From Sporosarcina oncorhynchi (lineage in GTDB: Bacteria; Bacillota; Bacilli; Bacillales_A; Planococcaceae), in assembly GCF_033304615.1 (NCBI RefSeq), contig NZ_CP129118.1, positions 988,001-1,052,000 on the forward strand: 64,000 nucleotides of DNA, written 5' to 3'. Numbering within the stretch: the stretch's first letter is position 1; each line of letters begins with the position of its first letter. Positions 56,128 through 64,000 of this stretch are shown here, piece by piece. The position numbers and the translations under genes are program-made. The notes under the pieces were generated by a model. That model was not told the DNA's origin, did no database searches, and saw only the letters and a list, made by a program, of their open reading frames with translations.

Positions 56128-56991
56128 TCAATGAATCGCTGATTTAAAGTTTGTTCCGTGCGTTTCCTGTATATTGGTTATAGTCACGAACGCGGTTGGA
56201 TCGAACTCACGCACAATCTGTTTTAGTTTGGAGATTTCTAATCGGGTTATGACGACATAAATGACATCTTTTTCATTTTCATTGTATCCGCCCTTGCCGT
56301 GCAATAATGTAACATTTCTGCCAAGCCGTTGGGTAATGGCTGCGCTCAATTCTACATATTCATCCGAAACGATAATGACCGCTTTCGTATCTTCTAGACC
56401 TTGGATAATAATATCAATTGCTTTAGAAGCTATATAATAGGTTAGAATTGAGTACATTGCCTTCTCCCATGAGAGTACAAAACCAGCCCAACCAAATATG
56501 AAAATATTGAAAAACATGACGAATTCACCTACTGAAAAAGGAATTCTTCTTGTTAGTAAAATACCGAGTATTTCTGTCCCGTCCAGTGCACCTCCATTAC
56601 GTATAACGAGTCCGACCCCGGCCCCCAGAATAAGGCCACCGAATACAGTTGCAAGTAGAGGGTCTGTAACAAAAGGACCGACGGATTTCAAAGGGAATTC
56701 AATGACTGCTAATAAAACAATGGCAACAGATGAAGAGATGAAAAAGTTTTTCCCGATATGTTTATAGCCGAAAAACAAAAAAGGCAAGTTAATGACCAGT
56801 ATAAGAATCCCGAACGGTATGCCTGTCATGAAATTCAGGATGAGGGATATACCGATAATTCCGCCGTCAATGACTGAATTGGGAATAAGAAAAAGCTCTA
56901 ATGCAACTGCTGCAAGTGTAGCCCCGACCATAATGAAAAAATAGCGTTGTAGTAAACTCCTGAAAGACTCTTTTTTATGTTGTTTTGTCAC
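56128..56991 (-). CDS. YitT family membrane protein (DUF161/DUF2179)
   Basis: This 287-aa protein has five to six transmembrane helices ([55 protein letters not shown]) and a C-terminal cytosolic DUF2179 domain ([45 protein letters not shown]). The function is unknown. GTG 56991 is favoured because SD AAGGAG abuts the upstream TTG at 57000 but is 9 nt from the GTG. Confidence 0.9.
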   Translation of the reverse strand: MTKQHKKESFRSLLQRYFFIMVGATLAAVALELFLIPNSVIDGGIIGISLILNFMTGIPFGILILVINLPFLFFGYKHIGKNFFISSSVAIVLLAVIEFPLKSVGPFVTDPLLATVFGGLILGAGVGLVIRNGGALDGTEILGILLTRRIPFSVGEFVMFFNIFIFGWAGFVLSWEKAMYSILTYYIASKAIDIIIQGLEDTKAVIIVSDEYVELSAAITQRLGRNVTLLHGKGGYNENEKDVIYVVITRLEISKLKQIVREFDPTAFVTITNIQETHGTNFKSAIH

Positions 56992-57150
56992 AAAAGCCAA
57001 CTCCTTAAGTTGAAGCTAAATACTGTAAATCATACCATAGATCTTGCAATACAGCACTTGCTTTAGCCGGTTTCCTTGCTAACGTAGCAGTGATGAATTC
57101 GAGGTGTTAGAATAACTGTAGACATTTGCAACTAGAAAGGAAGTACATAG

Positions 57151-58263
57151 ATGAAAATCACTGAAATTGAAATTTTTGCGATCCACTTGCCATTGCACGA
57201 ACCGTTTGTCATTAGTTATGCATCCTACAATTATATGCCGTCCATTATCGTGAAATTGAAGACAGACAGCGGGCATACCGGTTACGGTGAAGCAGTTGCG
57301 GATGAGCATGTGACAGGAGAAAGTTGGGAAAGTACGTTTGCCATCCTGAAAAACACACTTGCTCCGGCCCTTATCGGTATGGACCCGACGCAAATGGAGA
57401 AAGTCCACGCTAAAATGGATGCCGAAATCTACGCAGTCCCGTCAGCGAAAGCTGCATTAGATATCGCTTGTTATGATGTTGTAGGTAAGGCATTAAGCGT
57501 CCCGGTCTATACAATGCTCGGAGGACGTTATCATGACGAATTTCCAATCACACATGTGTTGAGCATCGCGACGCCTGAGCATATGGCGAATGAAGCACAG
57601 CAGCGAATCGAAGAAGGATACCGCTCCTTGAAGATGAAAGTCGGTACGGATATAGCAGAAGATGTGAAAAGGATTCAAGCTGTGCGGGAACGTGTTGGTG
57701 AATCCATAGCCATCCGAGTTGATGTCAATCAAGGATGGGTAAACAGTTCTGCAACTTTACAAGCTTTGCGAAAACTGGACAGTTGCGATCTCGATTGGAT
57801 TGAACAACCTGTGAAAGCCGATGATATAGATGCGATGGTGGAAATTAAATCGAAGACATCCGTACCTGTCATGATCGATGAGGGTCTACGGGGCGTGCGT
57901 GAAATGCGAGAAATTATTTCTAAACGAGCAGCTGACAAAGTCAATATCAAATTGATGAAATGCGGCGGTATCTATCCAGCGATGAAGCTTGCTCATATGG
58001 CTGAAATGGCGGGAATCGAATGTCAAGTAGGCTCGATGGTAGAATCATCGGTCGGTTCGGCGGCTGGATTCCATGTTGCATTCTCAAAGAAGATTATGAC
58101 AAGTGTCGAATTGACCGGACCACTAAAATTTAGTGAAGATATCGGCAACTTAGAGTACAACGTACCTTTCATCCGTCTGAATGAAGAACCGGGACTTGGC
58201 GTTGAAGTAGATGAAGAAATTCTAAATAGACTTACGGTGTTTTCCGCAAAGGTGACAAAATGA
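57151..58263 (+). CDS. Dipeptide (L-Ala-D/L-Glu type) epimerase, enolase superfamily
   Basis: This 370-aa muconate-lactonizing subgroup enzyme has the catalytic Lys pair region SLKMKVG near 160-166, the metal ligands Asp in IRVDVNQGW, Glu in DWIEQP and Asp in MIDEGLRG, and the second catalytic Lys in VNIKLMKCGG. It most likely epimerises Ala-Glu or related dipeptides from murein. SD AAAGGAAG. It is coupled to the next gene by 4 nt. Confidence 0.88.
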   Translation: MKITEIEIFAIHLPLHEPFVISYASYNYMPSIIVKLKTDSGHTGYGEAVADEHVTGESWESTFAILKNTLAPALIGMDPTQMEKVHAKMDAEIYAVPSAKAALDIACYDVVGKALSVPVYTMLGGRYHDEFPITHVLSIATPEHMANEAQQRIEEGYRSLKMKVGTDIAEDVKRIQAVRERVGESIAIRVDVNQGWVNSSATLQALRKLDSCDLDWIEQPVKADDIDAMVEIKSKTSVPVMIDEGLRGVREMREIISKRAADKVNIKLMKCGGIYPAMKLAHMAEMAGIECQVGSMVESSVGSAAGFHVAFSKKIMTSVELTGPLKFSEDIGNLEYNVPFIRLNEEPGLGVEVDEEILNRLTVFSAKVTK

Positions 58264-58934
58264 ATACAGACATAACTTTGAATACTGGCAAGTCGGTTAC
58301 AATCAGGAAGATGGATGAACAGGATATATCGTCAATCATGGAGTTGCAAGAAAGTGTAATCGATTCTTTAACGGATCGTACGTTTCTTCAACCGCTCTCT
58401 GAAGAAGAATTTCTTTTTATACTGCAAGGAAACGGCCTGATGATTGGTGCATATGATGCTGCTAAACTAATTGCTTTCCGTGCAATGCTTGAGCCGGAAA
58501 TCGATGAAGACCATTTAGGGTGGGATGCGGGACTTGCGGAATCCGAACTGTCTTCAGTACTTTATTCCGAAGTTTCGAATGTACATCCTGATTATCGGGG
58601 GCATAGTTTACAAAGGATTCTCGGAAATGTATTGATGAAACAAATCGACAGAAGCCGGCATCGCTATATTGTTGCAACAGTAGCTCCTTTTAATATTGCC
58701 AGTTTAAAAGACAAGTTTTCGCTTGGTATGTATATTATTTCATTGAAAGAGAAGTATGGCGGCCTAATCAGGTATACCTTTCTAAAAGATCTTAAAGGCA
58801 CTGAAAAAACGGAAGCTCCAGAATTCACTGTGGATATGGACGATATACTTCAACAGCAGGAATTCATGCGTAAAGGTCTCATTGGAATACGCATTAAAGA
58901 AGAAGAAGGAAAATGGAAAGTGATTTATTGCTAG
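58260..58934 (+). CDS. GNAT family acetyltransferase
   Basis: This 224-aa GNAT-fold protein has an N-terminal TIRKMDEQDISSIMELQESV typical of the first strand and helix, and NVHPDYRGHSLQRILGNVLM near 107-126 as the acetyl-CoA loop. It starts within the epimerase stop (ATGA), so the two probably work on related dipeptide or amino acid substrates; that link is inference. Confidence 0.82.
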   Translation: MNTDITLNTGKSVTIRKMDEQDISSIMELQESVIDSLTDRTFLQPLSEEEFLFILQGNGLMIGAYDAAKLIAFRAMLEPEIDEDHLGWDAGLAESELSSVLYSEVSNVHPDYRGHSLQRILGNVLMKQIDRSRHRYIVATVAPFNIASLKDKFSLGMYIISLKEKYGGLIRYTFLKDLKGTEKTEAPEFTVDMDDILQQQEFMRKGLIGIRIKEEEGKWKVIYC

Positions 58935-59141
58935 CTTCGTACGAAAGCTGAAAAAATCATCCTCGGGTAAATAAACTATTTTCAGTGTTTAGGTATAAAG
59001 ACTCCTGGTCAGTGTCTCTTTTTATAAACAGTTTTAAATCAGGTGCTAATAGCTCATTTTTCACGACTTCCTAAGAAATCCTATACGTATAGAGTTTACT
59101 AGCCTATAATATGAAATGGTCTACATCTTAGGAGGATTAAC

Positions 59142-60830
59142 ATGAGATTTTCAGTGCAAAAGAAATTGTGGGGTGGATTTTTATCGTTAGTTATACTCAT
59201 GGTGATTGCCGGAGTATTGAACTATATGTCAATCCCTCGAATAAGTGAAAAGTATGAATATTTAATGGATGACAGAATGGAGAAAGTCATCCTGCTTGAA
59301 CAGCTATCAACCAACCAAAACGAACTATCTAATGACATGCGGGGCTATCTACTATATAAAGAATTGTCATATTTGAAAAACCGAAGAACTCAATTAGAAT
59401 CTTTCAATGAAAAGTTGGCTGTTTTAGATTCCTCTTTACATAGTGAAGAAAGCCGTGCTTTATTGGAAGGAATTCAAGCTGCTTCCGTCAAATATGCAGA
59501 GCACACAGAATCCGCAATCAGTTCATTTAACAATGCTAAAGATGACGAAGCGGTCGAATCTGCAAGAAAAGCTGAAAAATATCAGATAGAAATCACGAAA
59601 TTGGCGAAAGATCTGATCGATTTCCAGCGTGGTCAAATGGAAGTAACAAAAAATGAAGTGGCTTCATCATTAAAATGGACAGGTATTTTTATGTTGGGCG
59701 TCACTTTGTTGAGTGTCCTTTTGAGCATCCTGATCGCTTCATTAATTAGCAGAACGATTACTAAGCCTGTTGGATTGATGACAGAAGCGCTAGAACATAT
59801 TGCGAAAGGAAACATTGCAATAGAGCCGTTAAACATTAAGAACAAAGATGAAATCGGTGAAATGGCGGATGCATTCAATGAAATGTCAGTAGATTTACGG
59901 AATGTGATTACTGAAACTAGGGATGCCGCTATTCAGCTAGCTGCACAGTCAGAACAGCTGACAGCAAGTTCAGAAGAGAGCCTTGCTGCTTCTGAAATGG
60001 TTGCGGAAATTGCAGAGAAGAATTTGCTCGCAAGTGATATGCAAGTGAATGTCGTTAACGAATCTTCCGCGGCGATGGCTGAAATGGCAAATGGCATCGC
60101 TCAAATCACCGAAGATAATGATGCAATGCTTGCTTCTACTTCTGAAGTGTCCCGTCTTGTGGGAGAAGGCGCGGAATTCATGAACGAAGTGACAAGCCAG
60201 ATGTCCACTATTTCTTCATCGATCTCACAGTCATCCGCTATTATCAACGACTTGGCTGAGCATTCTCAAAATATCCGAAACGTGACAGGCATGATTAGCG
60301 GTATCGCCGAGCAAACGAATCTTCTTGCTTTAAACGCTGCGATTGAAGCAGCACGTGCAGGAGAACAGGGCAAAGGATTCGCAGTCGTTGCGAATGAAGT
60401 ACGTAATTTGGCCGAGCAATCGAAATCGTCTGCTGAAGAAATTGAGCGGATGATAGAGACGGTCATCCGAAATGTTGCTTTGGCGGTTGATAGTTCAGAG
60501 GATGGAACGCGCAGAGTCAAAGAAGGACTCGGCATCACCGAGAAGACGAGTCGAGTATTTGATCAGATTGAAACGGCATCAAGTGATGTGAGTGGAAAAG
60601 TCCAGACGGTTTCTGTAGCGATTGAGCAAATCCGTGCAATGTCCGACAGTGTTGCAGAAGGTGCGAAGAAAATACAGGAGCTAGCCGTTCAAGCGTCAGC
60701 TGAAGCACAATCGACGAGTGCCGCAACTGAAGAACAATTGGCATCCAATCAAGAAATCACGTCAAGCGCACAGGTGCTATCTGAAGTTGCTGAAAAACTG
60801 CAAAATGACATGGGACATTTTACAGTTTAA
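59142..60830 (+). CDS. Methyl-accepting chemotaxis protein
   Basis: This 562-aa receptor has TM1 about 11-30, an extracellular four-helix sensor (about 31-180), TM2 about 181-205, HAMP ([22 protein letters not shown]) and the cytosolic signalling coiled coil whose tip reads [20 protein letters not shown] then [18 protein letters not shown]. The ligand is unknown. SD TAGGAGGA. Monocistronic. Confidence 0.95.
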   Translation: MRFSVQKKLWGGFLSLVILMVIAGVLNYMSIPRISEKYEYLMDDRMEKVILLEQLSTNQNELSNDMRGYLLYKELSYLKNRRTQLESFNEKLAVLDSSLHSEESRALLEGIQAASVKYAEHTESAISSFNNAKDDEAVESARKAEKYQIEITKLAKDLIDFQRGQMEVTKNEVASSLKWTGIFMLGVTLLSVLLSILIASLISRTITKPVGLMTEALEHIAKGNIAIEPLNIKNKDEIGEMADAFNEMSVDLRNVITETRDAAIQLAAQSEQLTASSEESLAASEMVAEIAEKNLLASDMQVNVVNESSAAMAEMANGIAQITEDNDAMLASTSEVSRLVGEGAEFMNEVTSQMSTISSSISQSSAIINDLAEHSQNIRNVTGMISGIAEQTNLLALNAAIEAARAGEQGKGFAVVANEVRNLAEQSKSSAEEIERMIETVIRNVALAVDSSEDGTRRVKEGLGITEKTSRVFDQIETASSDVSGKVQTVSVAIEQIRAMSDSVAEGAKKIQELAVQASAEAQSTSAATEEQLASNQEITSSAQVLSEVAEKLQNDMGHFTV

Positions 60831-60877
60831 TATGATTGGATAAAAGGGAAAGCGTAATGTTGCGTACTTCCTCTAAC

Positions 60878-60917
60878 ACACAAAACCTGACTGCATATCG
60901 CAGTCAGGTTTTTGTGT
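60878..60917 (+). terminator. Terminator of the MCP gene
   Basis: ACAAAACCTGACTGC/GCAGTCAGGTTTTTGT stem and T-run. Confidence 0.88.
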
Positions 60918-61035
60918 AATCAGAAAAATGTGTGTTGCTCAAATCATTTCGCAATGCTACAATCAGTTTCCGATATCATTTCGTACGAGATAGCTAATGA
61001 AAAATTCTGAATACGCGTACAGGGGGAACTGTCCA

Positions 61036-63279
61036 ATGCAGCAACATCCTGATTTTGAGTTCGAAAGTGAACGACTCGATTATACGAAGCATTACATGAA
61101 AAAGTTGCTGGAAGAGACGCAGCGCACTGTCTCAACTTCAAAAGATGAAATACGCCGTGCGACAGCCGACCTGGAATACTTGGATTCTAGTTTAAGTTAT
61201 ATTAACATCCTGACGAATACCCGGTTTTTCGAGATGGCTCGTTCACAGAAGGAAGGCTTGGAGGCAGTACAGCAGAGACCCTATTTTGCTCGAATCCATT
61301 TTCAGGCGAGGGGCGAGAAAGATGAAATTCTCTATATTGGGAAAACGTCTGTCTTTCATCAAGAAACGCAGGAACCGATTATCGTCGATTGGCGTTCACC
61401 CGTAGCGAATGTCTACTACGACGGCAGGCTTGGAGATTTAACTTACAAAGTTCGTGACGAGGAGATTAGCGGGCATCTGTTTTCAAAAAGGCAATTTAAA
61501 ATTGAGGAAGGCGAACTGCTGGATATAATGGATGTCGATCTGACGACGAATGATGAGCTGCTGCAAGATGCACTGTCAGGTAAAGCAGACACACGGCTAA
61601 CGGAAATCGTTTCGACGATCCAGGCGGAGCAGAATGAGATCATTCGGGCGAATCTGAAGCAACCGATTATCGTTCAGGGGGCGGCAGGAAGTGGAAAGAC
61701 GACCATCGCTCTCCATAGAATTTCCTATTTTCTCTATACGATGGGAGAAGACTTTCCTTCCAATAAATTAATGATCTTAGCACCGAGCAAGCTGTTCATG
61801 GATTATATAGGGGATGTCCTTCCGGAACTAGGTGTCGGCGAGATTTGTCAGACGACATTTGCTGACTATGTAGTCGATGCTACAGGATTGAAGTTGAAAA
61901 TGAAAGATCCGAATGGCTTGCTAGAGCACCTGACCGCAAAGGGTGCTGACAGCGAGAAAATCGCCATCAGCAGAGTAAAAGGGACTCTTGACTACAGAAA
62001 TATTATGGAAGCCTACATCAAAAAGCTTGAACAACAAATGGCCACACAGTTTGAAGATGTCTTTATTGAGAAATACCGTGTCATGCGTGGAAGCCGTCTG
62101 AGGAAGTTATTTCTTGAAGACTTCAAATACATGCCTCTTGAGAAAAGAGTCGAACGGATCAAATTGATCATGCAAGCGGAAGTGAATCGAAAACGTAAAC
62201 AGCTATATACGCTACTGTCTGATAAGTATGAGGAAGCGCTCGATAAAGCACTTTACGGCATCCGGGATGATAAAAAGCGGAAAGCAAGAATTACGAGGAT
62301 TATGGACGAACGTGATGAGCGTCTGCCGTTCATTGAAAAAGAGGGAAAGAAAACCGTTTCTACTTATATGCGGAAGTTCAAAAAATTTAACGTTAAGAAA
62401 TTATACAGGGAGTGGCTATCAGACCCAGCGTTGCATGATGAGTTGGCAAGTGACTGGTCACAACACAAGAAGAATATGTTTTTCTCGACACATCAGAAAG
62501 AGTCATGGGAGCTAGAGGATTTAGCGGCTCTCTATTATTTGCATGCCCGATTGAAAGGAATCGCGGATGAATGGAAAATGCGTGTCGTCTTCATCGACGA
62601 AGTGCAGGATTACAGTGAGTTCCAGCTGGCCGCACTGCAAGACGGACTTGAAACGGATATGTTCACAATGGTGGGAGACTTGGCCCAAGGAATACATAGC
62701 TACAGGGCTTTAACTTCATGGGATCCCGTTAAGAAATTATTTCCACGAGCAACTTATATGACGCTCCAAAAAAGTTACCGGACTACAATCGAAATTATGC
62801 AGTTGGCGAACAAAGTGCTTCAGCAGATGGACGAAGAGTTGCCGTTAGTGGAACCAGTTGTCCGTCATGGACGTGAACCCGAAATGTATAATATGGTCAA
62901 CCTCGATGTTAAAAAGGTGGATGAAATTTATCAATCAATTGTAGAGCGTGGTCATCATTCAATTGCGTTCATCTGCAAAACACGTGTGGAAGCATCAAAA
63001 ATTCATAAGACACTAGAAGGTGCGGGCATACCCGTGCAATTGTTAGGGGAAGAATCGGATATAGCTAGGAATTGTCTCCTTATTGTTCCTAGTCACTTAT
63101 CAAAAGGTTTAGAGTTCGACGCAGTTATCATTGGGTCATTTGACGACCCATTTACGAATCATCCGATTGACCGTAAATTGTTATATGTAGCAATGACAAG
63201 ACCGATGCATGAGCTGCATATTCTATCTAGCACAATCACAAGCATCATATTCAATAATACAGAGAAAAGCATTCAGTAG
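61036..63279 (+). CDS. helD: HelD, RNA polymerase recycling helicase
   Basis: This 747-aa UvrD-like ATPase has a long N-terminal coiled coil (residues about 5-70, HYMKKLLEETQRTVSTSKDEI), Walker A GAAGSGKTT near residue 218, Walker B VVFIDEVQDYSEFQ and C-terminal motifs SKGLEFDAVIIG and LLYVAMTRPMHELH. HelD removes stalled RNA polymerase from DNA. ATG 61036 sits 6 nt after SD AGGGGGAA; ATG 60997 lacks an SD. Confidence 0.93.
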   Translation: MQQHPDFEFESERLDYTKHYMKKLLEETQRTVSTSKDEIRRATADLEYLDSSLSYINILTNTRFFEMARSQKEGLEAVQQRPYFARIHFQARGEKDEILYIGKTSVFHQETQEPIIVDWRSPVANVYYDGRLGDLTYKVRDEEISGHLFSKRQFKIEEGELLDIMDVDLTTNDELLQDALSGKADTRLTEIVSTIQAEQNEIIRANLKQPIIVQGAAGSGKTTIALHRISYFLYTMGEDFPSNKLMILAPSKLFMDYIGDVLPELGVGEICQTTFADYVVDATGLKLKMKDPNGLLEHLTAKGADSEKIAISRVKGTLDYRNIMEAYIKKLEQQMATQFEDVFIEKYRVMRGSRLRKLFLEDFKYMPLEKRVERIKLIMQAEVNRKRKQLYTLLSDKYEEALDKALYGIRDDKKRKARITRIMDERDERLPFIEKEGKKTVSTYMRKFKKFNVKKLYREWLSDPALHDELASDWSQHKKNMFFSTHQKESWELEDLAALYYLHARLKGIADEWKMRVVFIDEVQDYSEFQLAALQDGLETDMFTMVGDLAQGIHSYRALTSWDPVKKLFPRATYMTLQKSYRTTIEIMQLANKVLQQMDEELPLVEPVVRHGREPEMYNMVNLDVKKVDEIYQSIVERGHHSIAFICKTRVEASKIHKTLEGAGIPVQLLGEESDIARNCLLIVPSHLSKGLEFDAVIIGSFDDPFTNHPIDRKLLYVAMTRPMHELHILSSTITSIIFNNTEKSIQ

Positions 63280-63330
63280 TTTCAATGCTACTAATACGAG
63301 TAAAAGGTTTCCAAATGGAGATCTTTTTTA

Positions 63331-63468
63331 TTGCCGAAAAGTGATAGAAAGTATGTAGCCACAACTGGCACTGGAATACTAGCCGATATGCTGCTGCACC
63401 ATTCGAGAAAGTTTGAAGTGACCATAGAGGCTGCTGAAGAAGATGGATATTTTATAATGATAAAGTGA
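63331..63468 (+). CDS. Doubtful 45-aa ORF, possible HPr-like remnant
   Basis: TTG 63331 opens a short frame (MPKSDRKYVATTGTGILADM...RKFEVTIEAAEEDGYF). The stretch TGILA..LLHHSRKFEVTIEA weakly resembles the HPr/Crh segment TGIHARPA...KF, but the phosphorylatable His/Arg and half the domain are missing. SD GGAG is 10 nt upstream. The rest of 63280-63600 shows nothing recognisable. Confidence 0.25.
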   Translation: MPKSDRKYVATTGTGILADMLLHHSRKFEVTIEAAEEDGYFIMIK

Positions 63469-63600
63469 AGTTGAAAATTTATCGTTTAACCAATTTAAAG
63501 TAGCGAAGTGACTCACTAATATCCACAATTGACTAAAAGCGCATGTGGTTTTTAACTCAACAGAGCAACTTGAATATTGGGAAAGATAGGTTGTCCTATT

Positions 63601-64000
63601 TCACTCAAAAACATCATACAAATAAATTCTCAGATTTTCACTGGAGTCAACAGTTGCGAGTAGTACTTCTGGTAATTTCACGTTGTAATTAATGAATCTA
63701 TTTTGCAACCAATCCAGATCCTTGCCTACAAGTTTCAATGTATTAATTTCAATTATCCCTTCTTTAACGACCGTGACAGGAAAGGAAAATGGAGCCGAAA
63801 TCAGTTGCAATGATGCTTGCGTCACGACTTGATGCTGTGGATGTAGGAAAAAGGAAATGCTACCATCTGATTCCCACAACGCTAATGCGACTTTTTGAAC
63901 TTCTTCAATTTGAGATTTACGCAGTTCGGATAATAAATGATCAATTGTTATTCTCGCTTTTTTGATGTTTTGATAAATTAATTCACCATTCTTTATGAGC
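63601..64000 (-). CDS. DUF421 family protein, C-terminal part (runs off window)
   Basis: The frame is open from the right edge to a stop at 63601 (about 132 residues). It matches the cytosolic C-terminal domain of DUF421/YetF-type membrane proteins: LIKNGELIYQNIKKARITIDHLLSELRKSQIEEVQKVALALWESDGSISFFL by parts. The usual three N-terminal helices would lie beyond 64000. YetF-type proteins are spore or envelope membrane proteins of unknown function. Confidence 0.75.
   Translation of the reverse strand, partial: LIKNGELIYQNIKKARITIDHLLSELRKSQIEEVQKVALALWESDGSISFFLHPQHQVVTQASLQLISAPFSFPVTVVKEGIIEINTLKLVGKDLDWLQNRFINYNVKLPEVLLATVDSSENLRIYLYDVFE

Overview
The window reads as chromosome of an endospore-forming Bacillales bacterium, most likely Planococcaceae and Sporosarcina-like. 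The evidence is AddAB, MecA, Spx and CoiA, a spoVAC-AD-AEb cluster, CotO/CotZ coat genes, SpoVIF, Shine-Dalgarno (SD) sites of the AAAGGAGG type, and T-box, CtsR and FapR control. The genus is inference from gene content. Gene order repeatedly follows Bacillus blocks (yitS-yitU-yitV-yitW, fabH-fabF, spx-mecA-coiA-pepF-spxH-yjbI-yjbJ-yjbL-relQ-nadK-yjbO, yjcF-G-H), so most of the window is core genome.

Layout: 0-3.7 kb MinJ, CsbA, the AzlCD branched-chain amino acid exporter and a TVP38-type protein. 4-12.4 kb addB-addA and a DUF418 gene. 12.4-15.6 kb FAH-family enzyme, YisL, a 38-aa membrane peptide and a membrane-anchored GH13 protein that has lost its catalytic residues. 15.6-18.6 kb DegV, HAD phosphatase, YitV and YitW. 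18.7-24 kb a ClpB chaperone without N-domain behind a CtsR box, then FapR-controlled fabH and fabF. 24-25.4 kb trpS under a Trp T-box. 25.5-38.6 kb DUF4015 protein, spx, mecA, coiA, pepF, a RoxS/RsaE small RNA, spxH-yjbI-yjbJ, yjbL, relQ-nadK-rluD and mgtE. 38.6-43.6 kb a sporulation block (cotO, cotZ, YhcN-type lipoprotein, spoVAC/AD/AEb, yjcZ, spoVIF, and a gene with a sigma-K type -10). 43.6-50 kb yjcH-G-F, pgpA and a TAXI TRAP transporter operon. 50-64 kb is more accessory: an IS1595 transposase, AEC, ABC ATPase and SLC13 genes, a 21-nt repeat array, YitT, a dipeptide epimerase with GNAT, an MCP, HelD and a truncated DUF421 gene.

How it fits together: Spx, its adaptor SpxH, MecA, ClpB/CtsR and RelQ form a stress and proteolysis neighbourhood. 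RoxS between pepF and spxH adds redox-linked post-transcriptional control. The spore block carries recognisable sigma-G and sigma-K promoters.

The least ordinary observations are: three tandem ~119-nt structured repeats after spoVIF whose stems co-vary; three genes (coiA, cotO, the YhcN-like gene) whose promoter and SD positions imply AUA or AUU initiation on very short leaders; the GH13 pseudoenzyme; the N-domain-less ClpB; and three intergenic arrays with ~20-21 nt periodicity. All calls were made by reading the sequence; no searches were run.
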